Positions 56,207 to 64,000 of a stretch of 64,000 nucleotides of DNA are shown piece after piece. Source of the stretch: an uncultured Pseudomonas sp. (GTDB lineage Bacteria > Pseudomonadota > Gammaproteobacteria > Pseudomonadales > Pseudomonadaceae). Numbering within the stretch: position 1 is the first letter of the stretch; the number at the start of each line of letters is the position of its first letter. The translations under genes and the position numbers were made by a program. The stretch spans positions 1 to 64,000 of the forward strand of contig NZ_CAMPHI010000001.1 of NCBI RefSeq assembly GCF_946885955.1, written 5' to 3'. A model generated the notes under the pieces. It made no database searches, had not been told where the DNA came from, and worked only from the letters and a program-made list of their open reading frames with translations.

Positions 56207-57199
56207 ATGACCACAGCTCTCAAGCGTGTAAGCATTCTGGCCACTGACGGCGTATTCGCCTCCACCCTGATGCAGGCCAAGGATTTCTTCCATATGGCCA
56301 GCCTGCGCTATGGCAAACAGCAGGGCATTGGCCTGGCGCCGGCTTTCGAGATCAACCTGGTCAGCCCGGACGGCCAGCCGGTGAGCAGCTTCAGCGGTGT
56401 ACGGGTACCGGTGGACGGTGCGCTGGATGTCGCCGACCTGATCATCCTGCCGGCGTTCTGGGACGACTTCGACGCCCTCAGCCAGCGCCATCCCCAGGTA
56501 CCCAGCTGGCTGAAGGACAGCCACGCCAAAGGCAGCGCGATCTGTGGCGAAGCCACCGGGGTGTTCTGGATGGCCGAGGCCGGGCTGCTCGACGGCAAGG
56601 AAGCGACCACCTACTGGCGCTTTTTCAACGAGTTTGCCGAGCGTTTCCCCAGGGTGCTGCTCAATCAGGAAAAGCATCTATCGGATGCCGATAACCTCTA
56701 CTGCGCTGGCGGCGTCACCTCGGCCTGCGACCTGTATATCTACCTGATCGAGCGCTTCTGCGGCGCCGGCGTCGCCCAGGGCGTGGCCCGCGACATTCTC
56801 TACGAAGTGCAGCGCAATTACGCACCGGGACGCATCGGCTTCGGCGGCCAGAAGCTGCATCACGACATGACCGTGCTGCAAATCCAGCAATGGCTGGAGG
56901 ATCACTTCGCCGATAAATTCCGCTTCGAAGACGTCGCCCGTGAACACAGCATGAGCATTCGCAATTTCATGCGCCGCTTCCAGGCGGCCACCGGCGACAA
57001 GCCACTGCATTACCTGCAACGCCTGCGCATCGAAACCGCCAAGGGCATGCTCAGCGCCACCCGCAAAAGCATCAAGACCATCAGTTACGAGGTGGGCTAC
57101 GACGACGCCAGCTTCTTCGCCCGCCTGTTCCGCCAGCACACCGAGCTATCGCCCAATCAGTACCGCCGACAGTTCCAACACAAGGACGGCCCGGTCTAA
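56207..57199 (+). CDS. GlxA-type transcriptional regulator (DJ-1/PfpI-like domain plus AraC HTH)
   Basis: A 330-residue regulator. The N-terminal DJ-1/PfpI-like domain (about 6-195) has Cys113 at the nucleophile-elbow position (SAICGEATGVFWMAEAGLLDG). The C-terminal AraC/XylS domain (about 225-322) carries FEDVAREHSMSIRNFMRRFQAATG and SYEVGYDDASFFARLFRQHTELSPNQYR. The inducer is unknown. The ATG at 56207 follows AGGAAG; the frame is open 81 codons upstream through the promoter region and is not used there. It is divergent from the acyl-CoA dehydrogenase. Confidence 0.93.
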   Translation: MTTALKRVSILATDGVFASTLMQAKDFFHMASLRYGKQQGIGLAPAFEINLVSPDGQPVSSFSGVRVPVDGALDVADLIILPAFWDDFDALSQRHPQVPSWLKDSHAKGSAICGEATGVFWMAEAGLLDGKEATTYWRFFNEFAERFPRVLLNQEKHLSDADNLYCAGGVTSACDLYIYLIERFCGAGVAQGVARDILYEVQRNYAPGRIGFGGQKLHHDMTVLQIQQWLEDHFADKFRFEDVAREHSMSIRNFMRRFQAATGDKPLHYLQRLRIETAKGMLSATRKSIKTISYEVGYDDASFFARLFRQHTELSPNQYRRQFQHKDGPV

Positions 57200-57206
57200 G
57201 AACGTA

Positions 57207-57225
57207 CAGCTTGAAGCTGCTTTTT
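57207..57225 (+). terminator. Possible weak terminator after the GlxA-type regulator
   Basis: A short palindrome CAGCTTGAAGCTG is followed by CTTTTT. The stem is only 4-6 bp, so the call is tentative; it lies between the ends of convergent genes. Confidence 0.3.
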
Positions 57226-58318
57226 AAGGCTTATGCGGACGCGACAGGAACTCATGGGACTGCATTTCCAGCAGGCGGCTGAGGGTACGCTGGAACTCGA
57301 AGTTCAGGCGGCCGCCGCTGTAGAGGTCCTTGAGTTCGACCTCGGCGGAGATGATCAGCTTGACGTTGCGGTCGTAGAACTCGTCGACCAGGTTGATGAA
57401 ACGCCGCGCCATATCTTCCTTGTCCACGCTCATCTGCTCGACATTGGCCAGCAATACCGCGTGGAAGATCTTGCCTAGTTCGATGTAGTCGTTCTGGCTG
57501 CGCGGGCCGTCGCACAGCTCGCGAAAATCGAACCAGGCCACGTCGTCGCCAACCTTGCGCGCGACTATGGCGCGGTTCTCGATCATCAGCGGCTCGTTCT
57601 CCTGCACCGAGCAGTGCTCGGGCAGCAGGCTGCTGAAACTGCGTTGCAGGCTTTGCTCCGCCTCGGCATCCAGCGGCCAGTGGAACAACTCGGCCTGCTC
57701 CAGCGCGCGCAGCCGGTAGTCGATGCCGCTGTCGACATTGACGATCTCGGTGTGCTCCTTGAGCAATGCGATCGCCGGCAGGAAACGCGCGCGCTGCAAG
57801 CCATCGCGATACAAGCCGTCGGGCACGATATTGGAAGTCGCGACCAGGCTCACACCGTTCTTGAACAGCTCGTCCAACAGAGTGGCGAGGATCATCGCAT
57901 CGGTGATATCGGAGACGAAGAACTCATCGAAGCAGATCACCCGGGCCTCGTCGGCGAAACGCTTGCCGATGATGGTCAGCGGGTTCTTTTCGCCCTTGAG
58001 GGTCTTCAGCTCCTCGTGCACACGCTTCATAAAGCGGTGAAAGTGCGTACGCACCTTCTTCTCGAACGGCAACGCATCGAAGAAGGTGTCGACCAGATAA
58101 GTCTTGCCGCGGCCGACGCCGCCCCAGAAATACAGGCCCTTGACCGGTCCTTGGGGCTTTCTGGCGAACAGCTTGCCGAACAGCCCGGGACGCTCGCCCT
58201 CGCTTGCCACCAGATCGTCGTACAGGCGCTGCAAATGGCGCACTGCCGTTTCCTGGGCCGCATCGTGGAAGAAGTCGGGGCGTTTGAGATCGGCTTGGTA
58301 GCGTTCTAGTGGAGTCAT
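57224..58318 (-). CDS. zapE: Cell division ATPase ZapE (AFG1 family)
   Basis: AAA-type ATPase of 364 residues that associates with the Z ring in E. coli. Walker A is GGVGRGKT (residues 66-73), Walker B is VICFDEFFV, sensor region LVATSNIVPD, and the C-terminal RRFINLVDEFYDRNVKLIISAEV is a family hallmark. The ATG at 58318 (MTPLERYQAD) is the conserved start; 21 upstream codons are open. It lies downstream of trpS on the same strand but behind a hairpin, so it probably has its own promoter. Confidence 0.96.
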   Translation of the reverse strand: MTPLERYQADLKRPDFFHDAAQETAVRHLQRLYDDLVASEGERPGLFGKLFARKPQGPVKGLYFWGGVGRGKTYLVDTFFDALPFEKKVRTHFHRFMKRVHEELKTLKGEKNPLTIIGKRFADEARVICFDEFFVSDITDAMILATLLDELFKNGVSLVATSNIVPDGLYRDGLQRARFLPAIALLKEHTEIVNVDSGIDYRLRALEQAELFHWPLDAEAEQSLQRSFSSLLPEHCSVQENEPLMIENRAIVARKVGDDVAWFDFRELCDGPRSQNDYIELGKIFHAVLLANVEQMSVDKEDMARRFINLVDEFYDRNVKLIISAEVELKDLYSGGRLNFEFQRTLSRLLEMQSHEFLSRPHKP

Positions 58319-58342
58319 GATGGGTGAGCCGGGCCAGTAAAA

Positions 58343-58370
58343 CGGGGGCGTCACTTTAGCGACGCCCCCG
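58343..58370 (-). terminator. Hairpin between trpS and zapE
   Basis: A perfect 10-bp stem, CGGGGGCGTC with GACGCCCCCG, around an 8-nt loop is followed on the minus strand by TTTTAC. It lies about 124 bp past the trpS stop and 25 bp before zapE. Confidence 0.65.
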
Positions 58371-58493
58371 CGGATTGGCAATCACCGCTATGCAGGGCAA
58401 GGGACCGGAACGCCTGGGATGCAGCGTTATTCATTGCCGGACGGCATAGGTATCGCTGCGCTCAGGTCATTCCGCGGTGCCTCCCGACCTCGC

Positions 58494-59855
58494 CTACGCT
58501 GCCGCCAGCTCGGCAATCGCCTCTCGCAGGCGCAACATGGCCGCCTCCAGCTCCTCCGGCTCGGCATACGCCGGGCTATCGGCCAGGCATTCACCATCCA
58601 GCCACAGGGTGAACTGCTCGCCCTCGTCGGCACGCAACTCCAATGCATCGGCGCCGTTGGCGATCAGCCGCTGGCTGATGCTGCCGGCAGCCTTGGGGTC
58701 GCTGAAGGGGCGCGACAACAGCAACTGCTCGCCATCGGCGGCGAGAAAGCGGAAGCGGAAGCTGCCATCCTGCTCGCGGAAACTGACGAAACGCGCGCTC
58801 TTGGCGGCTTTCTTCTTGCCCCCTGCGCTACCCGCCGCCTGGCTGCGGAACGAGCGCAGGCCAACGGCCTCACGCAGCTCGCCGAGAAACGGCGTGGCGA
58901 TCTTGCGCGCCTTGGCGGCGCCATCGAGCAGGATGTCTTCCAGCTCGCCCGGCTTTTCGATCAGGGCGTGATAGCGTTCGCGCGCCTCGCCCAATTCGGC
59001 CTCGATCAGTTGACACAGACGCTGCTTCGCTTCGCCCCAGGCCAGCCCGGCGATCAGCTCGGCGCGGAAATCCGCCTGCTGGGTCGGCGCGGCGAATGCC
59101 TGATAGAGGGTGAACAGGTGCGAGTTGTCCGGGTCTTTGGGCTCGCCGGGCAACTTGGAGTCGGTAACGATCCGCGCCACGGCGTCCTTGAGCTGCTTGC
59201 TGTTGCCGAACAACGGGATGGTGTTGTCGTAGCTCTTGCTCATCTTGCGCCCGTCGAGGCCCGGCAGGGTCGCGACGTCTTCCTCGATCACCGCTTCCGG
59301 CAGGACGAACAGCTCCTTGCCCTGACCGAACAGGTGATTGAAGCGCTGGGCGATGTCGCGAGCCATTTCCACGTGCTGGATCTGATCACGGCCGACCGGC
59401 ACCTTGTGCGCGTTGAACATCAGGATGTCCGCGGCCATCAGCACCGGGTAGCTGAACAGGCCCATGGTGATGCCCGCATCGGGGTCTTCGCCCTGCTCGA
59501 CATTCTTGTCCACCGAGGCCTTGTAGGCGTGGGCGCGGTTGAGCAGGCCCTTGCCGGCGACACAGGTGAGCAACCAGCACAGCTCGGGGATCTCCGGGAT
59601 ATCCGACTGGCGATAGAAGGTCGCCTTGTTCACATCCAGGCCGCAGGCCAGCCAGGTGGCGGCGATTTCCAGGCGCGAACGCTGGATACGCGCCGGCTCG
59701 TCGCACTTGATCAGCGCATGGTAGTCGGCGAGGAAGTAGAACGAATCCGCATCGGCCGCGCGACTGGCGACGATGGCGGGACGAATCGCACCCGCGTAGT
59801 TGCCGAGGTGCGGGGTGCCGGTGGTGGTGATGCCGGTAAGGATACGAGTGGTCAT
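58494..59855 (-). CDS. trpS: Tryptophanyl-tRNA synthetase
   Basis: Class I aminoacyl-tRNA synthetase that charges tRNA-Trp. The 453-residue protein has the HIGH-like motif PHLGN at residues 15-19 and [10 protein letters not shown]. It is about 120 residues longer than E. coli TrpRS, with a C-terminal extension (about 345-453, containing a Lys/Ala-rich [12 protein letters not shown] linker and a small folded part) shared by Pseudomonas orthologues. The role of the extension is unknown. The ATG at 59855 is in the normal place. Confidence 0.97.
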   Translation of the reverse strand: MTTRILTGITTTGTPHLGNYAGAIRPAIVASRAADADSFYFLADYHALIKCDEPARIQRSRLEIAATWLACGLDVNKATFYRQSDIPEIPELCWLLTCVAGKGLLNRAHAYKASVDKNVEQGEDPDAGITMGLFSYPVLMAADILMFNAHKVPVGRDQIQHVEMARDIAQRFNHLFGQGKELFVLPEAVIEEDVATLPGLDGRKMSKSYDNTIPLFGNSKQLKDAVARIVTDSKLPGEPKDPDNSHLFTLYQAFAAPTQQADFRAELIAGLAWGEAKQRLCQLIEAELGEARERYHALIEKPGELEDILLDGAAKARKIATPFLGELREAVGLRSFRSQAAGSAGGKKKAAKSARFVSFREQDGSFRFRFLAADGEQLLLSRPFSDPKAAGSISQRLIANGADALELRADEGEQFTLWLDGECLADSPAYAEPEELEAAMLRLREAIAELAAA

Positions 59856-59877
59856 GGCGTTCGCTTGTTAGACGGAA

Positions 59878-60507
59878 TCAGAGACGCGGCAACAGCAGAT
59901 CCTTGAGATCCGTGAGTTTGCCGTGAAAAAAGTGCCCGCATTCTGCCACTTTCAGCAGCTCATGGGCACGCCCCAGGCCGGCGGACCAGGCATAAACCGC
60001 CTGCGGGTCTATCACTTCGTCGTCCTCGGGCTGGATCACTACCAGCGGGCAACGCTGTGCCGGTGGGCTTTCCGTGGTCAAGCGCTGTACCGCAGGCGCC
60101 ACCATGATCAGTTGCGCCAGCTCTATTTCCTGGTTTTCCAGACGCCCGCCAAGGCTGGCGGCGACGAAGCCACCGAAGGAAAAGCCGAGCAGGGTCAACG
60201 GTAACTGCGGGTAGCGTGCGCGCAGCCAATGCGCCACCGCTTCGGCATCGTCGACCTCGCCGCTGGCCATATCATGGCTGCCGGCGCTGCTGCCGACACC
60301 ACGGTAATTGAAACGCAACGTGGCCAGGCCGGCATCGCGCGCAGTGCGCTGCAAGGTCGAGACGACCTTGTTGAGCATGGTCCCGCCCTGCACCGGATTG
60401 GGATGGCAGATCAGCGCAACGCCGCGCGCCTCGGGTACATCGAGCGACAGGGCTTGCAGCGGCCCGCAGGGGCCTTCGATAAATACTGGGGTTTCGCGGG
60501 TGAGCAA
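59878..60507 (-). CDS. Alpha/beta hydrolase (dienelactone-hydrolase-like)
   Basis: A 209-residue hydrolase with ICHPNPVQGGTMLNKVV (oxyanion region), nucleophile elbow GFSFGG with Ser110, an acidic residue near PEDDEVIDP and His in VAECGHFFHG. The substrate is unknown. The start is a TTG with GGAG 7 nt upstream and fits the family N-terminus; no ATG is near. It lies 22 bp upstream of trpS on the same strand and may be co-transcribed with it. Confidence 0.9.
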   Translation of the reverse strand: MLTRETPVFIEGPCGPLQALSLDVPEARGVALICHPNPVQGGTMLNKVVSTLQRTARDAGLATLRFNYRGVGSSAGSHDMASGEVDDAEAVAHWLRARYPQLPLTLLGFSFGGFVAASLGGRLENQEIELAQLIMVAPAVQRLTTESPPAQRCPLVVIQPEDDEVIDPQAVYAWSAGLGRAHELLKVAECGHFFHGKLTDLKDLLLPRL

Positions 60508-60638
60508 CGGGGAACTCCGTGACCTCTCAGAGGATCGACTCGTCTAGCTGACAGCCTGCGCCCTAGATACTCTTTGCGGTATACAGCGCAGGTTCGAGCC
60601 GTTAACGTAAAGCAAAGCCGTTTAGAGAGGAAGGACTC

Positions 60639-61079
60639 GTGGAACAGACGCTCACAGCCTGGTTACTACCGGCCGTTACCCTGGTAGCCGGTATTGCCAT
60701 TGGCTTCCTGATCGCCCGCCTGGCGCCCAACGCGGCTCCCAACCGCACCCAGCGCCAATTGGACGAAATGCAGGAACGCTTCGACGCCTACCAGAGCGAA
60801 GTGGTCAGCCATTTCAACACCACCGCCAACATGGTGAAAAAACTCACGCAGAGCTATCAGGACGTGCAAGAACACCTGTCCGACGGCGCCAACCGCCTGG
60901 CCCTGGACGAATTGACCCGCCAGCGCCTGCTCGCCACCCTGCATGCCGACGATGGCGGCGAAAAACGCGAACGCCTGACACCACCGAAGAACAACGAAAT
61001 GCCCAAGGACTACGCGCCGAAAAGCGCGGACGTGCCCGGCATGCTCGATGAAAGCTATGGATTGAAGAACAAGCGCTAG
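60639..61079 (+). CDS. YhcB/DUF1043 envelope protein (ZapG/LapD-type)
   Basis: A 146-residue inner-membrane protein with one N-terminal transmembrane helix (about 9-28, LLPAVTLVAGIAIGFLIARL). A coiled coil follows (about 36-90, RQLDEMQERFDAYQSEVVSHFNTTA), then a disordered tail ending in KNKR. E. coli YhcB affects envelope growth and division. The start is a GTG preceded by GAGAGGAAGGA. It is convergent with cysNC, separated by a strong terminator. Confidence 0.92.
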   Translation: MEQTLTAWLLPAVTLVAGIAIGFLIARLAPNAAPNRTQRQLDEMQERFDAYQSEVVSHFNTTANMVKKLTQSYQDVQEHLSDGANRLALDELTRQRLLATLHADDGGEKRERLTPPKNNEMPKDYAPKSADVPGMLDESYGLKNKR

Positions 61080-61202
61080 GCTGCGGAAAGTCGGCGTGCC
61101 GGAGTCCAGCATGTCGGCTATCCGGTCGGGTAACCTGGCCGATCAATGCCACTGAGGATCGCCGACACGCCGGACCGCAGCAAGCGGGCTCCTACAGACA
61201 AC

Positions 61203-61232
61203 AAAAAGCCCCGCTGATCAGCGGGGCTTTTT
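61203..61232. terminator. Bidirectional terminator between yhcB and cysNC
   Basis: A 15-bp perfect inverted repeat, AAAAAGCCCCGCTGA with TCAGCGGGGCTTTTT, ends in T-runs on both strands. It lies 17 bp past the cysNC stop codon and about 120 bp past yhcB. Confidence 0.9.
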
Positions 61233-61249
61233 GTTGTGCGAGTAACGGT

Positions 61250-63151
61250 TTAGATCGCGCCGCGCTCGCGCAGCAGCGCCAACACCAGCTTGACGCCCTC
61301 ATCCACCGATACGCTTTGCGTGTCGATCACCAGATCGGCATTCTGCGGCACATCGTACGGGAAGGACTCGCCCGGAATGTTATCGCCGCCAGCGGCATAC
61401 AACCCCTGCGGATCGCGCTCGGCACATACCTGCGGCGACGCCTGCACGTAGACGGTGAGCAGGCGCTCGCCACCGATCAACGCCTTGGCCTGTTCGCGGC
61501 CTTCGGCATCCGGGGCGACGAACGCCGCCAGGGTCAGCAGACCGGCCTCGTTGAACTGCCGCGCGACGTGGGCGGCACGACGCCAGTTCTCGGTACGCCC
61601 GGCACGGTCCTGCGGGAGGCCCTTATTGAGGTCATGACGCAGGTTCTGGCCGTCCAGTACATAGACCGCACGCCCCATATCGAACAGCTTGCGCTCCACG
61701 GCGTAGGCCAGGGTGCTTTTGCCGGCGCCCGACAGACCACTGAACAACACGGTGGCCGGCTGCTGACCAAAGCGCGCAGCGCGCTCTTCGGTGGACACAT
61801 GGGCGAGCTTGCCGTGGTGCCCGTCGTTACGCTGGGCGCCGACCGGATCAGCGATGATCATGCCGGCGCCGACAGTGCCGTTGGTCAGCCGGTCGATGAC
61901 GATAAAGGCGCCGGTGGTGCGGTTATGGGCGTAGCCATCGAGAGCGATGGGCGCATCCAGGGCGACCCGCACCTGGCCGATTTCGTTGAGCTGCAAGCTG
62001 CTCGCCGGACCATGTTCAAGGGTGTTCACATCGACGCGATGGGCAATGCTGGCGATCGAGCCCGGCACATAGCTGGTGGCGCGCTTGATGTCGTATTTCT
62101 TGCCCGGCAGCATCGGCTCCTCACTCATCCACACCAGCATGGCGTCGAAGCTGTCGCTGATCTGCGGGCGGCTATCGGCGTGCACCAGCATGTCGCCGCG
62201 GGACACGTCGATCTCGTCTTCCAGGGTCAGGGTCACGGCCTGGCCCGGGCCAGCGTGCTCCAGCTCGCCTTCGAAGGTGACGATGGACTTGATCTTGCTG
62301 CCCTTGCCCGACGGCAGGGCCACCACTTCGTCGCCCTTGCGCACGATGCCGCTGGCCAGGGTGCCGGCGAAACCGCGGAAGTTCAGGTTCGGACGGTTGA
62401 CGTACTGCACCGGGAAGCGCAAATCGGTGAAGTTGCGATCACCAGCCACTTCCACGGTTTCGAGGATTTCCATCAGCGACTGGCCGTCGTACCAAGGCGA
62501 ACGCTCGCTCTTGTTGACCACGTTATCGCCCTTGAGCGCCGACATCGGCACAAAGTGCAACGAACTCGGCTTGAGCGCGATACCTTCGGCGAACTTCAGG
62601 TAATCGGCCTTGATCTGCTCGAACACGCCCTGATCGAAGTCCTTCAGGTCCATCTTGTTGATGGCCACGACTATGTGCTTGATCCCCAGCAGGCTGGCGA
62701 TAAAGCTGTGGCGCTTGGTCTGCGTCTGCACGCCGTAACGGGCGTCGATCAGAATGATCGCCAGGTCGCAAGTGGAGGCGCCGGTCGCCATGTTGCGGGT
62801 GTACTGCTCATGGCCGGGGGTGTCGGCGATGATGAACTTGCGCTTGGCGGTACTGAAGTAACGATAGGCCACATCGATGGTGATGCCCTGTTCGCGCTCG
62901 GCCTGCAGGCCATCGACCAGCAGCGCCAGATCGACCTCTTCACCAGTGGTGCCGGACTTTTTCGAGTCGCGGGTGATGGCTTCCATATGATCTTCGTAGA
63001 TCATTTTGGAGTCATGGAGCAAACGCCCGATCAGCGTGCTCTTGCCGTCGTCGACGTTGCCGCAGGTGAGAAAGCGCAGCAGTTCTTTGCGTTCGTGCTG
63101 GGCCAGGTAAGCGAGGATGTCTTCGCTGATCAATTCGGACTGGTGCGACAT
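61250..63151 (-). CDS. cysNC: Bifunctional sulfate adenylyltransferase subunit 1 / adenylylsulfate kinase CysNC
   Basis: Fusion enzyme of sulfate assimilation: the GTPase subunit of ATP sulfurylase plus APS kinase, which makes PAPS. The 633-residue protein has the GTPase loop GNVDDGKST (residues 31-39), [12 protein letters not shown] and EF-Tu-like barrels to about 450. The APS-kinase P-loop GLSGAGKST is at 472-480, with [13 protein letters not shown] after it. The ATG at 63151 comes 1 bp after the cysD stop, so translation is coupled. Length is as in other Pseudomonas. Confidence 0.98.
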   Translation of the reverse strand: MSHQSELISEDILAYLAQHERKELLRFLTCGNVDDGKSTLIGRLLHDSKMIYEDHMEAITRDSKKSGTTGEEVDLALLVDGLQAEREQGITIDVAYRYFSTAKRKFIIADTPGHEQYTRNMATGASTCDLAIILIDARYGVQTQTKRHSFIASLLGIKHIVVAINKMDLKDFDQGVFEQIKADYLKFAEGIALKPSSLHFVPMSALKGDNVVNKSERSPWYDGQSLMEILETVEVAGDRNFTDLRFPVQYVNRPNLNFRGFAGTLASGIVRKGDEVVALPSGKGSKIKSIVTFEGELEHAGPGQAVTLTLEDEIDVSRGDMLVHADSRPQISDSFDAMLVWMSEEPMLPGKKYDIKRATSYVPGSIASIAHRVDVNTLEHGPASSLQLNEIGQVRVALDAPIALDGYAHNRTTGAFIVIDRLTNGTVGAGMIIADPVGAQRNDGHHGKLAHVSTEERAARFGQQPATVLFSGLSGAGKSTLAYAVERKLFDMGRAVYVLDGQNLRHDLNKGLPQDRAGRTENWRRAAHVARQFNEAGLLTLAAFVAPDAEGREQAKALIGGERLLTVYVQASPQVCAERDPQGLYAAGGDNIPGESFPYDVPQNADLVIDTQSVSVDEGVKLVLALLRERGAI

Positions 63152-63152
63152 C

Positions 63153-64000
63153 TTAAAAATACCCCTGACGTTTTTTCTCTTCCATCGAACCGGCAGCATC
63201 GTGGTCGATGACACGCCCCTGACGCTCGGACGTTCGAGTCAGGAGCATTTCCTGAATGATGTCGGTCAGGCTGGTGGCCGTGGACTCCACCGCACCGGTC
63301 AGCGGGTAGCAGCCGAGCGTACGGAAACGCACCATCTTCTTGGTGATGCGCGCCTTCTCTTCATCCGAGAGGTGCTCGAGGATGCGATCGTCGTCGATCA
63401 TGATCAGGGTGCCGTTCTTCTCGATCACTTCACGCTCGGCGGCGAAGTACAGCGGCACGATCGGGATCTGCTCCAGATAGATGTATTGCCAGATATCCAG
63501 CTCGGTCCAGTTGGACAGCGGGAACACGCGGATCGACTCGCCCTTCTTGACCTTGCCGTTGTAGACGTTCCACAACTCGGGACGCTGATTCTTCGGGTCC
63601 CAGCGGTGCTTGCTGTCGCGGAAGGAGTAGACGCGCTCCTTGGCGCGGGACTTCTCCTCGTCGCGGCGGGCGCCACCGAAGGCCGCATCGAAACCGTATT
63701 TATCCAGGGCCTGCTTCAGGCCTTCGGTCTTCATCACGTCGGTGTGCTTGGCGCTACCGTAGGTGAAGGGGTTCATGTCCTGCGCCACGCCATCGGGGTT
63801 GATGTGGGTGATCAGGTCCAGGCCGTACTCGTTGACCATTTTCTCGCGGAAGCGGTACATCTCCTGAAACTTCCAGCGGGTGTCAACGTGCATCACCGGG
63901 AACGGCAGCTTGCCCGGAAAGAACGCCTTGCGTGCCAGGTGCAGCATCACGGCGGAGTCTTTACCGATGGAATAGAGCATTACCGGGTTGTCGAATTCGG
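63153..64000 (-). CDS. cysD: Sulfate adenylyltransferase subunit 2 CysD (partial, 5' end off window)
   Basis: Catalytic subunit of ATP sulfurylase, which makes adenylylsulfate from ATP and sulfate. The visible part is about 282 codons; the frame runs to the right edge ([15 protein letters not shown]), and about 20 N-terminal residues should lie beyond it. It shows the PP-loop [42 protein letters not shown] and the C-terminal [13 protein letters not shown]. It forms an operon with cysNC. Confidence 0.98.
   Translation of the reverse strand, partial: EFDNPVMLYSIGKDSAVMLHLARKAFFPGKLPFPVMHVDTRWKFQEMYRFREKMVNEYGLDLITHINPDGVAQDMNPFTYGSAKHTDVMKTEGLKQALDKYGFDAAFGGARRDEEKSRAKERVYSFRDSKHRWDPKNQRPELWNVYNGKVKKGESIRVFPLSNWTELDIWQYIYLEQIPIVPLYFAAEREVIEKNGTLIMIDDDRILEHLSDEEKARITKKMVRFRTLGCYPLTGAVESTATSLTDIIQEMLLTRTSERQGRVIDHDAAGSMEEKKRQGYF

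Noticed and set aside
58419..59906. A 495-codon forward frame opposite trpS
   Set aside because: Antisense shadow of trpS; no motif or ribosome site.
61316..63211. A 631-codon forward frame opposite cysNC
   Set aside because: Antisense shadow; composition (His/Ala/Val/Gly-rich) is typical of such frames in high-GC genomes.

Overview
The window is chromosomal core DNA from a high-GC gammaproteobacterium, almost certainly a Pseudomonas. Protein sequences and gene order match, gene by gene, what I remember of the P. aeruginosa stretch from groEL/groES through the division and cell-wall (dcw) cluster to cysD/cysNC. Three things argue for a species outside the P. aeruginosa group: a few extra genes (an RluA-like pseudouridine synthase, dgkA, a PAP2 phosphatase, nfi), a GlxA/AraC-type regulator where I expect a TetR gene, and dispersed repeats of the type seen in the P. 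mendocina/stutzeri/alcaligenes groups. I saw no phage, integrase, transposase, CRISPR array, tRNA or rRNA.

Layout. (1) 1-5.7 kb: groEL, groES and fxsA, the last two each behind a sigma-32-like promoter, then a HugZ-like protein, an SDR dehydrogenase and a DUF481 outer-membrane protein. (2) 5.8-14.4 kb: an alkyltransferase-like DNA repair protein, AmpG, an MscS-type channel, YajQ, then a forward cluster of response regulator, PanE-like reductase, sensor kinase and cobalamin adenosyltransferase. (3) 14.5-24.8 kb: RluA-like synthase, dgkA and a divergent PAP2 phosphatase, Nudix/ThiE-like fusion, GST, argJ, secA, an M23 peptidase and dciA. (4) 24.8-42.7 kb: the complete dcw cluster, all on the minus strand in the order mraZ-rsmH-ftsL-ftsI-murE-murF-mraY-murD-ftsW-murG-murC-ddlB-ftsQ-ftsA-ftsZ-lpxC. 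It reads from a sigma-70-like promoter with a four-repeat MraZ operator just downstream, and most junctions from mraZ to ddlB touch or overlap. (5) 42.9-49 kb: rnpB, rsmI, then lpoA-yraN-gmhA-dolP forward, facing sspA-sspB. (6) 49.1-52.9 kb: the cytochrome bc1 operon petABC and rplM-rpsI. (7) 53-64 kb: aldo/keto reductase, nfi, an LCAD-like acyl-CoA dehydrogenase divergent from the GlxA-type regulator, zapE, trpS, an alpha/beta hydrolase, yhcB/zapG, and cysNC with cysD, which runs off the right edge.

The genes serve envelope growth (peptidoglycan precursors, septal synthesis, LpoA, LpxC, AmpG recycling, SecA export), protein quality control (GroESL, SspAB), respiration (bc1), translation (L13, S9, TrpRS, RsmH, RsmI, RNase P) and sulfate activation (CysD/CysNC). 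The most interesting non-coding signals are the fxsA and groES heat-shock promoters, the MraZ operator, a possible ColR-type regulatory region between dgkA and the PAP2 gene, a hairpin in the rplM leader, a strong palindrome between the acyl-CoA dehydrogenase and the GlxA-type regulator, and a 170-bp MITE-like element. I did not find a clearly new multi-gene system; the window is mostly conserved housekeeping sequence.
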